Assembly (NCBI GenBank): GCA_002104985.1
Contig: MCGO01000183.1
Coordinates: forward strand, 1-64,000
Reading direction: 5' to 3'
From: Rhizoclosmatium globosum
Taxonomy: Eukaryota > Chytridiomycota > Chytridiomycetes > Chytridiales > Chytriomycetaceae
DNA: 64,000 bases
The notes beneath the pieces were generated by a model that worked only from the letters and a program-made list of their open reading frames with translations, was not told where the DNA came from and made no database searches. Position numbers and translations under genes: made by a program. This document shows positions 38,101 to 51,517 of this stretch, piece by piece. How positions within the stretch are numbered: the first letter of the stretch is position 1; the number at the start of each line of letters is the position of its first letter.

Positions 38101-41100
38101 TTAGTCAATGGAAATAGATTTGGCATTGAATTGACTGTGTATGAGTACCTCCATTTTCAAACACCTTCTACCACTCAGCACAGGGACACGTTAAGCAAAG
38201 TAGCTGACACTTTGGGATCATGTGCCTTGGTGTTGTTGCATGCAGAAAAAGTGTGTGGGTTGGTCGTGTCTTGTCTTTTGGGATAATTATGGAACAGAGT
38301 GGCTGAGCCACTCTCTTCAAGTACAGGCCGTCCATTGCTAATTATCATGACGTTTTTCTCTATCAGCACAACCAAATTAATCTCTACAAAATTAGTCAAA
38401 TGGAAATAGATTTGGCATTGAATTGACTGTGTATGAGTACCTCCATTTTCAAACACCTTCTACCACTCAGCACAGGGACACGTTAAGCAAACTAGCTGAC
38501 ACTTTGGGATCATGTGCCTTGGTGTTGTTGCATGCAGAAAAAGTTGTGGGTTGGTGTGTCTTGTCTTTTGGGATAATTATGGAACAGAGTGGCTGAGCCA
38601 CTCTCTTCAAGTACAGGCCGTCCATTGCTAATTATCATGACGTTTTTCTCTAATCAGCACAGCCAAATTAATTTCTACAAAATTAGTCAAATGGAAATAG
38701 ATTTGGCATTGAATTGACTGTGTATGAGTACCCTCCATTTTCAAACACCTTCTACCACTCAGCACAGGGACACGTTAAGCAAACTAGCTGCCCTTGGGAT
38801 CATGTGCCTTGGTGTTGTTGCATGCAGAAAAAGTGTGTGGGTTGGTCGTGTCTTGTCTTTTGGGATAATTATGGAACAGAGTGGCTGAGCCACTCTCTTC
38901 AAGTACAGGCGTCCATTGCTCATTATCATGACGTTTTTCTCTAATCAGCACAGCCACATTAATTTCTACAAAATTAGTCAAATGGAAATAGATTTGGCTT
39001 GACTTGACTGTGTATGAGTACCCTCCATTTTCAAACACCTTCTACCACTCAGCACAGGGACACGTTAAGCAAACTAGCTGACACTTTGGGATCATGTGCC
39101 TTGGTGTTGTTGCATGCAGAAAAAGTGTGTGGGTTGGTTGTGTCTTGTCTTTTGGGATTATTATGGAACAGAGTGGCTGAGCCACTCTCTTCAAGTACAG
39201 GCCGTCCATTGCTAATTATCATGACGTTTTTCTCTAGTCAGCACAACCAAATTAATCTCTACAAAATTAGTCAAATGGAAATAGATTTGGCATTGAATTG
39301 ACTGTGTATGAGTACGTTGTGTCTTGTCTTTTGGGATAATTATGGAACAGAGTGGCTGAGCCACTCTCTTCAAGTACAGGCCGTCCATTGCTAATTATCA
39401 TGACGTTTTTCTCTAATCAGCACAGCCACATTAATTTCTACAAAATTAGTCAAATGGAAATAGATTTGGCATTGAATTGACTGTGTATGAGTACCTCCAT
39501 TTTCAAACACCTTCTACCACTCAGCACAGGGACACGTTAAGCAAACTAGCTGCCCGTTGGGATCATGTGCCTTGGTGTTGTTGCATGTAGAAAAAGTGTG
39601 TGGGTTGGTCGTGTCTTGCCTTTTGGGATAATTATGGAACAGAGTGGCTGAGCCACTCTCTTCAAGTACAGGCCGTCCATTGCTAATTATCATGACGTTT
39701 TTCTCTAGTCAGCACAACCAAATTAATCTCTACAAAATTAGTCAATTGGAAATAGATTTGGCATTGAATTGACTGTGTATGAGTACTCTCCATTTTCAAA
39801 CACCTTCTGCCACACAGCACAGGGACACGTTAAGCAAAGTAGCTGACACTTTGGGAGCATGTGCCTTGGTGTTGTAGCATGCAGAAAAAGTGTGTGGGTT
39901 GGTCGTGTCTTGTCTTTTGGGATTATTATGGAACAGAGTGGCTGAGCCACTCTCTTCAAGTACAGGCCGTCCATTGCTAATTATCATGACGTTTTTCTCT
40001 AGTCAGCACAACCAAATTAATCTCTACAAAATTAGTCAAATGGAAATAGATTTGGCATTGAATTGACTGTGTATGAGTACCTTCCATTTTCAAACACCTT
40101 CTACCACTCAGCACAGGGACACGTTAAGCAAACTAGCTGACACTTTGGGAGCATGTGCCTTGGTGTTGTTGCATGCAGAAAAAGTGTGTGGGTTGGTGTG
40201 TCTTGTCTTTTGGGATAATTATGGAACAGAGTGGCTGAGCCACTCTCTTCAAGTACAGGCCGTCCATTGCTAATTATCATGACGTTTTTCTCTAGTCAGC
40301 ACAACCAAATTATCTCTACAAAATTAGTCAAATGGAAATAGATTTGGCATTGAATTGACTGTGTATGAGTACCTCCATTTTCAAACACCTTCTGCCACAC
40401 AGCACAGGGACACGTTAAGCAAAGTAGCTGACACTTTGGGATCATGTGCCTTGGTGTTGTGCATGCAGAAAAAGTGTGTGGGTTGGTCGTGTCTTGTCTT
40501 TTGGGATAATTATGGAACAGAGTGGCTGAGCCACTCTCTTCAAGTACAGGCCGTCCATTGCTAATTATCATGACGTTTTTCTCTAGTCAGCACAGCCAAA
40601 TTAATCTCTACAAAATTAGTCAAATGGAAATAGATTTGGCATTGAATTGACTGTGTATGAGTACCTCCATTTTCAAACACCTTCTACCACTCAGCACAGG
40701 GACACGTTAAGCAAACTAGCTGACACTTTGGGATCATGTGCCTTGGTGTTGTTGCATGCAGAAAAAGTGTGTGGGTTGGTCGTGTCTTGTCTTTTGGGAT
40801 AATTATGGAACAGAGTGGCTGAGCCACTCTCTTCAAGTACAGGCCGTCCATTGCTAATTATCATGACGTTTTTCTCTAGTCAGCACAACCAAATTAATCT
40901 CTACAAAATTAGTCAAATGGAAATAGATTTGGCATTGAATTGACTGTGTATGAGTACTCTCCATTTTCAAACACCTTCTGCCACACAGCACAGGGACACG
41001 TTAAGCAAAGTAGCTGACACTTTGGGAGCATGTGCCTTGGTGTTGTAGCATGCAGAAAAAGTGTGTGGGTTGGTCGTGTCTTGTCTTTTGGGATTATTAT

Positions 41101-44100
41101 GGAACAGAGTGGCTGAGCCACTCTCTTCAAGTACAGGCCGTCCATTGCTAATTATCATGACGTTTTTCTCTAATCAGCACAGCCAAATTAATCTCTACAA
41201 AATTAGTCAAATGGAAATAGATTTGGCATTGAATTGACTGTGTATGAGTACCTCCATTTTCAAACACCTTCTACCACCAGCACAGGGACACGTTAAGCAA
41301 ACTAGCTGACACTTTGGGATCATGTGCCTTGGTGTTGTGCATGCAGAAAAAGTGTGTGGGTTGGTCGTGTCTTGTCTTTTGGGATAATTATGGAACAGAG
41401 TGGCTGAGCCACTCTCTTCAAGTACAGGCCGTCCATTGCTAATTATCATGACGTTTTTCTCTAGTCAGCACAACCAAATTAATCTCTACAAAATTAGTCA
41501 AATGGAAATAGATTTGGCATTGAATTGACTGTGTATGAGTACCTCCATTTTCAAACACCTTCTGCCACTCAGCACAGGGACACGTTAAGCAAATAGCTGA
41601 CACTTTGGGATCATGTGCCTTGGTGTTGTTGCATGCAGAAAAAGTGTGTGGGTTGGTTGTGTCTTGTCTTTTGGGATAATTATGGAACAGAGTGGCTGAG
41701 CCACTCTCTTCAAGTACAGGCCGTCCATTGCTAATTATCATGACGTTTTTCTCTAGTCAGCACAGCCAAATTACTCTCTACAAAATTAGTCAATGGAAAT
41801 AGATTTGGCATTGAATTGACTGTGTATGAGTACCTTCCATTTTCAAACACCTTCTACCACTCAGCACAGGGACACGTTAAGCAAACTAGCTGACACTTTG
41901 GGATCATGTGCCTTGGTGTTGTTGCATGCAGAAAAAGTGTGTGGGTTGGTGTGTCTTGTCTTTTGGGATAATTATGGAACAGAGTGGCTGAGCCACTCTC
42001 TTCAAGTACAGGCCGTCCATTGCTAATTATCATGACGTTTTTCTCTAGTCAGCACAACCAAATTAATCTCTACAAAATTAGTCAAATGGAAATAGATTTG
42101 GCATTGAATTGACTGTGTATGAGTACCTCCATTTTCAAACACCTTCTGCCACACAGCACAGGGACACGTTAAGCAAACTAGCTGACACTTTGGGATCATG
42201 TGCCTTGGTGTTGTTGCATGCAGAAAAAGTGTGTGGGTTGGTTGTGTCTTGTCTTTTGGGATAATTATGGAACAGAGTGGCTGAGCCACTCTCTTCAAGT
42301 ACAGGCCGTCCATTGCTAATTATCATGACGTTTTTCTCTAGTCAGCACAACCAAATTACTCTCTACAAAATTAGTCAAATGGAAATAGATTTGGCATTGA
42401 ATTGACTGTGTATGAGTACTCTCCATTTTCAAACACCTTCTGCCACACAGCACAGGGACACGTTAAGCAAATAGCTGACACTTTGGGATCATGTGCCTTG
42501 GTGTTGTTGCATGCAGAAAAAGTGTGTGGGTTGGTTGTGTCTTGTCTTTTGGGATAATTATGGAACAGAGTGGCTGAGCCACTCTCTTCAAGTACAGGCC
42601 GTCCATTGCTAATTATCATGACGTTTTTCTCTAGTCAGCACAACCAAATTACTCTCTACAAAATTAGTCAAATGGAAATAGATTTGGCATTGAATTGACT
42701 GTGTATGAGTACCTTCCATTTTCAAACACCTTCTACCACTCAGCACAGGGACACGTTAAGCAAACTAGCTGACACTTTGGGATCATGTGCCTTGGTGTTG
42801 TTGCATGCAGAAAAAGTGTGTGGGTTGGTTGTGTCTTGTCTTTTGGGATAATTATGGAACAGAGTGGCTGAGCCACTCTCTTCAAGTACAGGCCGTCCAT
42901 TGCTAATTATCATGACGTTTTTCTCTAGTCAGCACAACCAAATTAATCTCTACAAAATTAGTCAAATGGAAATAGATTTGGCATTGAATTGACTGTGTAT
43001 GAGTACCTTCCATTTTCAACACCTTCTACCACTCAGCACAGGGACACGTTAAGCAAAGTAGCTGACACTTTGGGAGCATGTGCCTTGGTGTTGTTGCATG
43101 CAGAAAAAGTGTGTGGGTTGGTGTGTCTTGTCTTTTGGGATAATTATGGAACAGAGTGGCTGAGCCACTCTCTTCAAGTACAGGCCGTCCATTGCTAATT
43201 ATCATGACGTTTTTCTCTAGTCAGCACAACCAAATTAATCTCTACAAAATTAGTCAAATGGAAATAGATTTGGCATTGAATTGACTGTGTATGAGTACCC
43301 TCCATTTTCAAACACCTTCTACCACTCAGCACAGGGACACGTTAAGCAAACTAGCTGACACTTTGGGATCATGTGCCTTGGTGTTGTTGCATGCAGAAAA
43401 AGTGTGTGGGTTGGTCGTGTCTTGTCTTTTGGGATAATTATGGAACAGAGTGGCTGAGCCACTCTCTTCAAGTACAGGCCGTCCATTGCTAATTATCATG
43501 ACGTTTTTCTCTAGTCAGCACAACCAAATTAATCTCTACAAAATTAGTCAAATGGAAATAGATTTGGCATTGAATTGACTGTGTATGAGTACCTCCATTT
43601 TCAAACACCTTCTACCACCAGCACAGGGACACGTTAAGCAAACTAGCTGACACTTTGGGATCATGTGCCTTGGTGTTGTTGCATGCAGAAAAAGTGTGTG
43701 GGTTGGTTGTGTCTTGTCTTTTGGGATAATTATGGAACAGAGTGGCTGAGCCACTCTCTTCAAGTACAGGCCGTCCATTGCTAATTATCATGACGTTTTT
43801 CTCTAGTCAGCACAACCAAATTAATCTCTACAAAATTAGTCAAATGGAAATAGATTTGGCATTGAATTGACTGTGTATGAGTACCTCCATTTTCAAACAC
43901 CTTCTGCCACACAGCACAGGGACACGTTAAGCAAACTAGCTGACACTTTGGGATCATGTGCCTTGGTGTTGTTGCATGCAGAAAAAGTGTGTGGGTTGGT
44001 TGTGTCTTGTCTTTTGGGATAATTATGGAACAGAGTGGCTGAGCCACTCTCTTCAAGTACAGGCCGTCCATTGCTAATTATCATGACGTTTTTCTCTAGT

Positions 44101-47100
44101 CAGCACAACCAAATTACTCTCTACAAAATTAGTCAAATGGAAATAGATTTGGCATTGAATTGACTGTGTATGAGTACCTTCCATTTTCAAACACCTTCTA
44201 CCACTCAGCACAGGGACACGTTAAGCAAACTAGCTGACACTTTGGGATCATGTGCCTTGGTGTTGTTGCATGCAGAAAAAGTGTGTGGGTTGGTTGTGTC
44301 TTGTCTTTTGGGATAATTATGGAACAGAGTGGCTGAGCCACTCTCTTCAAGTACAGGCCGTCCATTGCTAATTATCATGACGTTTTTCTCTAGTCAGCAC
44401 AACCAAATTAATCTCTACAAAATTAGTCAAATGGAAATAGATTTGGCATTGAATTGACTGTGTATGAGTACCTTCCATTTTCAAACACCTTCTACCACTC
44501 AGCACAGGGACACGTTAAGCAAACTAGCTGACACTTTGGGATCATGTGCCTTGGTGTTGTTGCATGCAGAAAAAGTGTGTGGGTTGGTTGTGTCTTGTCT
44601 TTTGGGATAATTATGGAACAGAGTGGCTGAGCCACTCTCTTCAAGTACAGGCCGTCCATTGCTAATTATCATGACGTTTTTCTCTAGTCAGCACAACCAA
44701 ATTAATCTCTACAAAATTAGTCAAATGGAAATAGATTTGGCATTGAATTGACTGTGTATGAGTACCTTCCATTTTCAAACACCTTCTCCACACAGCACAG
44801 GGACACGTTAAGCAAAGTAGCTGACACTTTGGGATCATGTGCCTTGGTGTTGTTGCATGCAGAAAAAGTGTGTGGGTTGGTGTGTCTTGTCTTTTGGGAT
44901 AATTATGGAACAGAGTGGCTGAGCCACTCTCTTCAAGTACAGGCCGTCCATTGCTAATTATCATGACGTTTTTCTCTAGTCAGCACAACCAAATTACTCT
45001 CTACAAAATTAGTCAAATGGAAATAGATTTGGCATTGAATTGACTGTGTATGAGTACCTTCCATTTTCAAACACCTTCTACCACACAGCACAGGGACACG
45101 TTAAGCAAAGTAGCTGACACTTTGGGATCATGTGCCTTGGTGTTGTTGCATGCAGAAAAAGTGTGTGGGTTGGTGTGTCTTGTCTTTTGGGATAATTATG
45201 GAACAGAGTGGCTGAGCCACTCTCTTCAAGTACAGGCCGTCCATTGCTAATTATCATGACGTTTTTCTCTAGTCAGCACAACCAAATTACTCTCTACAAA
45301 ATTAGTCAAATGGAAATAGATTTGGCATTGAATTGACTGTGTATGAGTACCTTCCATTTTCAAACACCTTCTACCACTCAGCACAGGGACACGTTAAGCA
45401 AACTAGCTGACACTTTGGGATCATGTGCCTTGGTGTTGTAGCATGCAGAAAAAGTGTGTGGGTTGGTTGTGTCTTGTCTTTTGGGATAATTATGGAACAG
45501 AGTGGCTGAGCCACTCTCTTCAAGTACAGGCCGTCCATTGCTAATTATCATGACGTTTTTCTCTAGTCAGCACAACCAAATTACTCTCTACAAAATTCGT
45601 TAAATGGAAATAGATTTGGCATTGAATTGACTGTGTATGAGTACCTTCCATTTTCAAACACCTTCTACCACTCAGCACAGGGACACGTTAAGCAAACTAG
45701 CTGACACTTTGGGATCATGTGCCTTGGTGTTGTGCATGCAGAAAAAGTGTGTGGGTTGGTCGTGTCTTGTCTTTTGGGATATTATGGAACAGAGTGGCTG
45801 AGCCACTCTCTTCAAGTACAGGCCGTCCATTGCTAATTATCATGACGTTTTTCTCTAGTCAGCACAACCAAATTAATCTCTACAAAATTAGTCAAATGGA
45901 AATAGATTTGGCATTGAATTGACTGTGTATGAGTACCTTCCATTTTCAAACACCTTCTACCACTCAGCACAGGGACACGTTAAGCAAACTAGCTGACACT
46001 TTGGGATCATGTGCCTTGGTGTTGTTGCATGCAGAAAAAGTGTGTGGGTTGGTTGTGTCTTGTCTTTTGGGATAATTATGGAACAGAGTGGCTGAGCCAC
46101 TCTCTTCAAGTACAGGCCGTCCATTGCTAATTATCATGACGTTTTTCTCTAGTCAGCACAACCAAATTACTCTCTACAAAATTAGTCAAATGGAAATAGA
46201 TTTGGCATTGAATTGACTGTGTATGAGTACCTTCCATTTTCAAACACCTTCTACCACTCAGCACAGGGACACGTTAAGCAAACTAGCTGACACTTTGGGA
46301 TCATGTGCCTTGGTGTTGTTGCATGCAGAAAAAGTGTGTGGGTTGGTTGTGTCTTGTCTTTTGGGATAATTATGGAACAGAGTGGCTGAGCCACTCTCTT
46401 CAAGTACAGGCCGTCCATTGCTAATTATCATGACGTTTTTCTCTAGTCAGCACAACCAAATTACTCTCTACAAAATTAGTCAAATGGAAATAGATTTGGC
46501 ATTGAATTGACTGTGTATGAGTACCTTCCATTTTCAAACACCTTCTACCACTCAGCACAGGGACACGTTAAGCAAACTAGCTGACACTTTGGGATCATGT
46601 GCCTTGGTGTTGTTGCATGCAGAAAAAGTGTGTGGGTTGGTTGTGTCTTGTCTTTTGGGATAATTATGGAACAGAGTGGCTGAGCCACTCTCTTCAAGTA
46701 CAGGCCGTCCATTGCTAATTATCATGACGTTTTTCTCTAGTCAGCACAGCCAAATTACTCTCTACAAAATTAGTCAAATGGAAATAGATTTGGCATTGAA
46801 TTGACTGTGTATGAGTACCTTCCATTTTTCAACACCTTCTACCACACAGCACAGGGACACGTTAAGCAAACTAGCTGACACTTTGGGATCATGTGCCTTG
46901 GTGTTGTCGCATGCAGAAAAAGTGTGTGGGTTGGTCGTGTCTTGTCTTTTGGGATTATTATGGAACAGAGTGGCTGAGCCACTCTCTTCAAGTACAGGCC
47001 GTCCATTGCTAATTATCATGACGTTTTTCTCTAGTCAGCACAGCCAAATTACTCTCTACAAAATTAGTCAAATGGAAATAGATTTGGCATTGAATTGACT

Positions 47101-49556
47101 GTGTATGAGTACCTTCCATTTTTCACACACCTTCTACCACACAGCACAGGGACACGTTAAGCAAAGTAGCTGACACTTTGGGAGCATGTGCCTTGTGGTT
47201 GTTGCATGCAGAAAAAGTATCTGGGTTGGTAGTGTCTTGTCTTTTGGGATAATTATGGAACAGAGTGGCTGAGCCACTCTCTTCAAGTACAGGCCGTCCA
47301 TTGCTAATTATCATGACGTTTTTCTCTAGTCAGCACAACCAAATTAATCTCTACAAAATTAGTCAAATGGAAATAGATTTGGCATTGAATTGACTGTGTA
47401 TGAGTACTCTCCATTTTCAAACACCTTCTGCCACACAGCACAGGGACACGTTAAGCAAAGTAGCTGACACTTTGGGATCATGTGCCTTGGTGTTGTAGCA
47501 TGCAGAAAAAGTGTGTGGGTTGGTCGTGTCTTGTCTTTTGGGATTACTATGGAACAGAGTGGCTGAGCCACTCTCTTCAAGTACAGGCCGTCCATTGCTA
47601 ATTATCATGACGTTTTTCTCTAGTCAGCACAACCAAATTACTCTCTACAAAATTAGTCAAATGGAAATAGATTTGGCATTGAATTGACTGTGTATGAGTA
47701 CCTTCCATTTTTAAACACCTTCTACCACTCAGCACAGGGACACGTTAAGCAAACTAGCTGACACTTTGGGATCATGTGCCTTGGTATTGTTGCATGCAGA
47801 AAAAGTGTGTGGGTTGGTCGTGTCTTGTCTTTTGGGATAATTATGGAACAGAGTGGCTGAGCCACTCTCTTCAAGTACAGGCCGTCCATTGCTAATTATC
47901 ATGACGTTTTTCTCTAGTCAGCACAACCAAATTAATCTCTACAAAATTAGTCAAATGGAAATAGATTTGGCATTGAATTGACTGTGTATGAGTACTCTCC
48001 ATTTTCAAACACCTTCTGCCACACAGCACAGGGACACGTTAAGCAAACTAGCTGACACTTTGGGATCATGTGCCTTGGTATTGTTGCATGCAGAAAAAGT
48101 GTGTGGGTTGGTCGTGTCTTGTCTTTTGGGATAATTATGGAACAGAGTGGCTGAGCCACTCTCTTCAAGTACAGGCCGTCCATTGCTAATTATCATGACG
48201 TTTTTCTCTAGTCAGCACAACCAAATTAATCTCTACAAAATTAGTCAAATGGAAATAGATTTGGCATTGAATTGACTGTGTATGAGTACTCTCCATTTTC
48301 AAACACCTTCTGCCACACAGCACAGGGACACGTTAAGCAAAGTAGCTGACACTTTGGGAGCATGTGCCTTGGTGTTGTAGCATGCAGAAAAAGTGTGTGG
48401 GTTGGTCGTGTCTTGTCTTTTGGGATTACTATGGAACAGAGTGGCTGAGCCACTCTCTTCAAGTACAGGCCGTCCATTGCTAATTATCATGACGTTTTTC
48501 TCTAGTCAGCACAACCAAATTACTCTCTACAAAATTAGTCAAATGGAAATAGATTTGGCATTGAATTGACTGTGTATGAGTACCCTCCATTTTCAAACAC
48601 CTTCTACCACTCAGCACAGGGACACGTTAAGCAAACTAGCTGACACTTTGGGATCATGTGCCTTGGTATTGTTGCATGCAGAAAAAGTGTGTGGGTTGGT
48701 CGTGTCTTGTCTTTTGGGATAATTATGGAACAGAGTGGCTGAGCCACTCTCTTCAAGTACAGGCCGTCCATTGCTAATTATCATGACGTTTTTCTCTAGT
48801 CAGCACAACCAAATTAATCTCTACAAAATTAGTCAAATGGAAATAGATTTGGCATTGAATTGACTGTGTATGAGTACTCTCCATTTTCAAACACCTTCTG
48901 CCACACAGCACAGGGACACGTTAAGCAAAGTAGCTGACACTTTGGGAGCATGTGCCTTGGTGTTGTAGCATGCAGAAAAAGTGTGTGGGTTGGTCGTGTC
49001 TTGTCTTTTGGGATTACTATGGAACAGAGTGGCTGAGCCACTCTCTTCAAGTACAGTCCGTCCATTGCTAATTATCATGACTTTTTTCTCTAATCAGCAC
49101 AACCAAATTACTCTCTACAAAATTAGTCAAATGGAAATAGATTTGGCATTGAATTGACTGTGTATGAGTACCCTCCATTTTCAAACACCTTCTACCACTC
49201 AGCACAGGGACACGTTAAGCAAACTAGCTGACACTTTGGGATCATGTGCCTTGGTATTGTTGCATGCAGAAAAAGTGTGTGGGTTGGTCGTGTCTTGTCT
49301 TTTGGGATAATTATGGAACAGAGTGGCTGAGCCACTCTCTTCAAGTACAGGCCGTCCATTGCTAATTATCATGACGTTTTTCTCTAGTCAGCACAACCAA
49401 ATTAATCTCTACAAAATTAGTCAAATGGAAATAGATTTGGCATTGAATTGACTGTGTATGAGTACTCTCCATTTTCAAACACCTTCTGCCACACAGCACA
49501 GGGACACGTTAAGCAAAGTAGCTGACACTTTGGGAGCATGTGCCTTGGTGTTGTTG

Positions 49557-49947
49557 TCACCGAATCCTTCCCAAGGTACAGCCCCAATAATTCCATCCCG
49601 AATATAACTAAAAGTGGAAACAGATTCCACTTCCCCTCTCATGTAGTTGAAAAACTCAAGGACTTGCTCATCACGTTCACCGATGCCAATGAGCTACAAA
49701 AAGCTGTGCAACATCGCTCCTTAACAAACCCATTGCATCTGTCTGGAAACAACAAGGAGACACATGGGAGATCCTCCCAGAGTGCTTGTGATGCCCTGGA
49801 AAACAACAGTCTGATTTCTGTCCAATAGAAGCATCTCGTTAAGCCAACTGGTGGATTCAGTTCAAAGCAATGGACCAACACATTAGTGATGAGGCCATGA
49901 ACTGGTGCAAGAACTAAGTTACGCGCCTTGCAACAACATATCTACTT
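49557..49947. other. Transition sequence after the satellite; no supported gene
   Basis: Unit homology ends at 49556. A frame runs from there to a stop at 49828 (VTESFPRYSPNN..), but its apparent start lies in the satellite and nothing in it is recognised. It may be the 5' part of the LINE-like remnant that follows. Confidence 0.4.
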
Positions 49948-50343
49948 ATGCATATCAAAATAAAAATATACTTACCAACACAACTCCTTGTCCCAAAAAA
50001 ACAAAAAAGGGCTAGAGAAGATGATGACATAGAGAACAAACTCAAGAAGATTATGATAGGGGAAAAGTCAAACAATAAACACAACAACCCCAGCAATAAA
50101 AGGAAAACTCAAGAGTGGAACCAAGAAACCAACTATGGAAACAATATGAGTGAAGAACAGAAACAAATTCAAAAAGCAAACCTAGGTAGCAATGAACATA
50201 CTAGAAACATAGAGAGCAATGACAGCGACGATGACAGTGGCAGTGAGAGCGAGATTGAAATCCCACTAAGAAGCAATAGGCATGCTCCAGGCTCCGAGCA
50301 AGCAATAAGAGCAGCCCTGGACAAAAGGAGAATTCGGGCATGA
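49948..50343 (+). pseudogene. Charged frame upstream of LINE endonuclease (possible ORF1 remnant)
   Basis: A 131-residue open frame, very rich in Lys, Glu, Asp, Asn and Ser (KKQKRAREDD near the start, SNDSDDDSGSESEIEIP near the end). It lies just upstream and in the same orientation as an endonuclease remnant of non-LTR retrotransposon type, so it may be what remains of ORF1 or of the N-terminal extension of ORF2. No RNA-binding motif or zinc knuckle is visible in it. It could also be chance in A-rich DNA. Confidence 0.35.
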
Positions 50344-50464
50344 AAAAAGAAGGAGAAAGAAGAAAGGGACGCAGCAACAGAAAAAGAACAAGAACACAAT
50401 ATGCTAAGTGACAACACAGATCTCACAAACACCATAAGTATCACTACTAGCATACCAGCCAAGG

Positions 50465-51517
50465 ATGACAAATTCCCCAATCAACAATACCAGCATAGGA
50501 AATATACCAACTGAGATTGACTTCTTTGGGAGTGGTAGTAACTTTCTCAACAAGACCAAAACAGAAACAGAATTGAGAATAGCAACATACAACTGCCCGC
50601 ACCTCAGCACTGCAAAGTCTGTGCTGATTGCCAAACTGGTTGAAGATGACAAGATAGACATACTAGCACTTCCAGAAACCAAGTTCAAAGAGTCAAAAGC
50701 CAAACATATATGGGACAACACAACAAAAAGACTTTACACAGGAAAGGCATATTGGACCAGTGCAGAGGACTACTCCGGTGGAGTAAGCATCAAATTGCAC
50801 CCACATGGATCAAACATATAATCCAATTGAGAGAGTTGGCTCGCGACTTATATCACTGGTTCTTGCTTTCAAACAAGGAAACATAATTCTACTGGCCAAC
50901 TGATGACACCTGCAACAATACAATGTATTGAGTGCAAGACCTGGCTGATGAGTACGATGCAACAAGACAAAATGGATGGCACCAGCGGAATCTCTTTGGG
51001 AGATAGCAATGAAGTAAAACACTCGATAGATGCCATGTTGCTGAGAACACACCAAAGACCTCCCAAAAGAAACAGCATACTTGACATGCTCTCAAAGACA
51101 GGGCATGAAGGTGCATTTAGATTAGCATACAGCAACACCCAACAATTCACAAAATTCACAAAACACAACAACAAAACAGTACAAGCCAGTCAAATAGACA
51201 GCATATGGATCAACAGCACACTCACTGGAAAAATCACACACTGTGACAGCGTAACAGAATGGCATGAATACCAAATATCCGACCATGTACCTGTAATAGC
51301 ACGTCTAATAACACAAGTGTTCCAGACCAGCTCAGAATATGCGCGTCCAAAACAAAAGATCCTTAACCTTGAGGCAATGACAACAGAACTCTGGGAAAAC
51401 TATGGGAAACTCACCACTGAGGCCCTAGAAGCCTTAAATACTCTGAAGAGCACAACTTCTTCAGATAAAATACTCTATGCAACAAAACCATTCACAACTC
51501 ATTCGAGAACACAGTGA
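50465..51517 (+). pseudogene. LINE (non-LTR retrotransposon) AP-type endonuclease remnant
   Basis: Two frames together cover an endonuclease/exonuclease/phosphatase fold of the type that nicks target DNA in LINE retrotransposition. The first (50465-50821) has ELRIATYNCPHL (Asn motif) and IDILALPETKF (catalytic Glu). The second (50903-51517) has SLGDSN (the GDxN motif), QIDSIWINSTL and ISDHVPVIARL (the terminal Asp-His motif). They are separated by stops and about 80 bp that do not read through, so the gene is broken. The stretch after ISDHVPV (ARPKQKILNL..) resembles the linker that precedes reverse transcriptase in fungal LINEs, but no reverse transcriptase follows. The element is therefore truncated and dead. 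Confidence 0.72.

Larger units (their letters stand above)
8866..49556. repeat. Satellite array, right block (293-294 bp unit, ~139 copies)
   Basis: The block resumes in mid-unit at CTCTTCAAGTACAGGCC and continues head to tail, same orientation, until unit homology stops at TTGTTG (49556). Two main variants alternate: one with GGAGCATG..TTGTAGCATG and GGGATTATT, the other with GGATCATG..TTGTTGCATG and GGGATAATT. Higher-order periods are visible: 881 bp (9534 versus 10415), 1170 bp (15032 versus 16202), 1286 bp (11941 versus 13227) and 3095 bp (35919 versus 39014). No frame is conserved through the units, so no gene is called. Function is unknown; the size would suit pericentromeric, subtelomeric or other heterochromatic satellite DNA. 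Confidence 0.97.

Noticed and set aside
8866..49556. CRISPR array or rDNA/5S repeat
   Set aside because: The units are 293-294 bp without a short repeat/unique spacer pattern, and no rRNA, 5S, snRNA or tRNA sequence or A/B box could be recognised in them.
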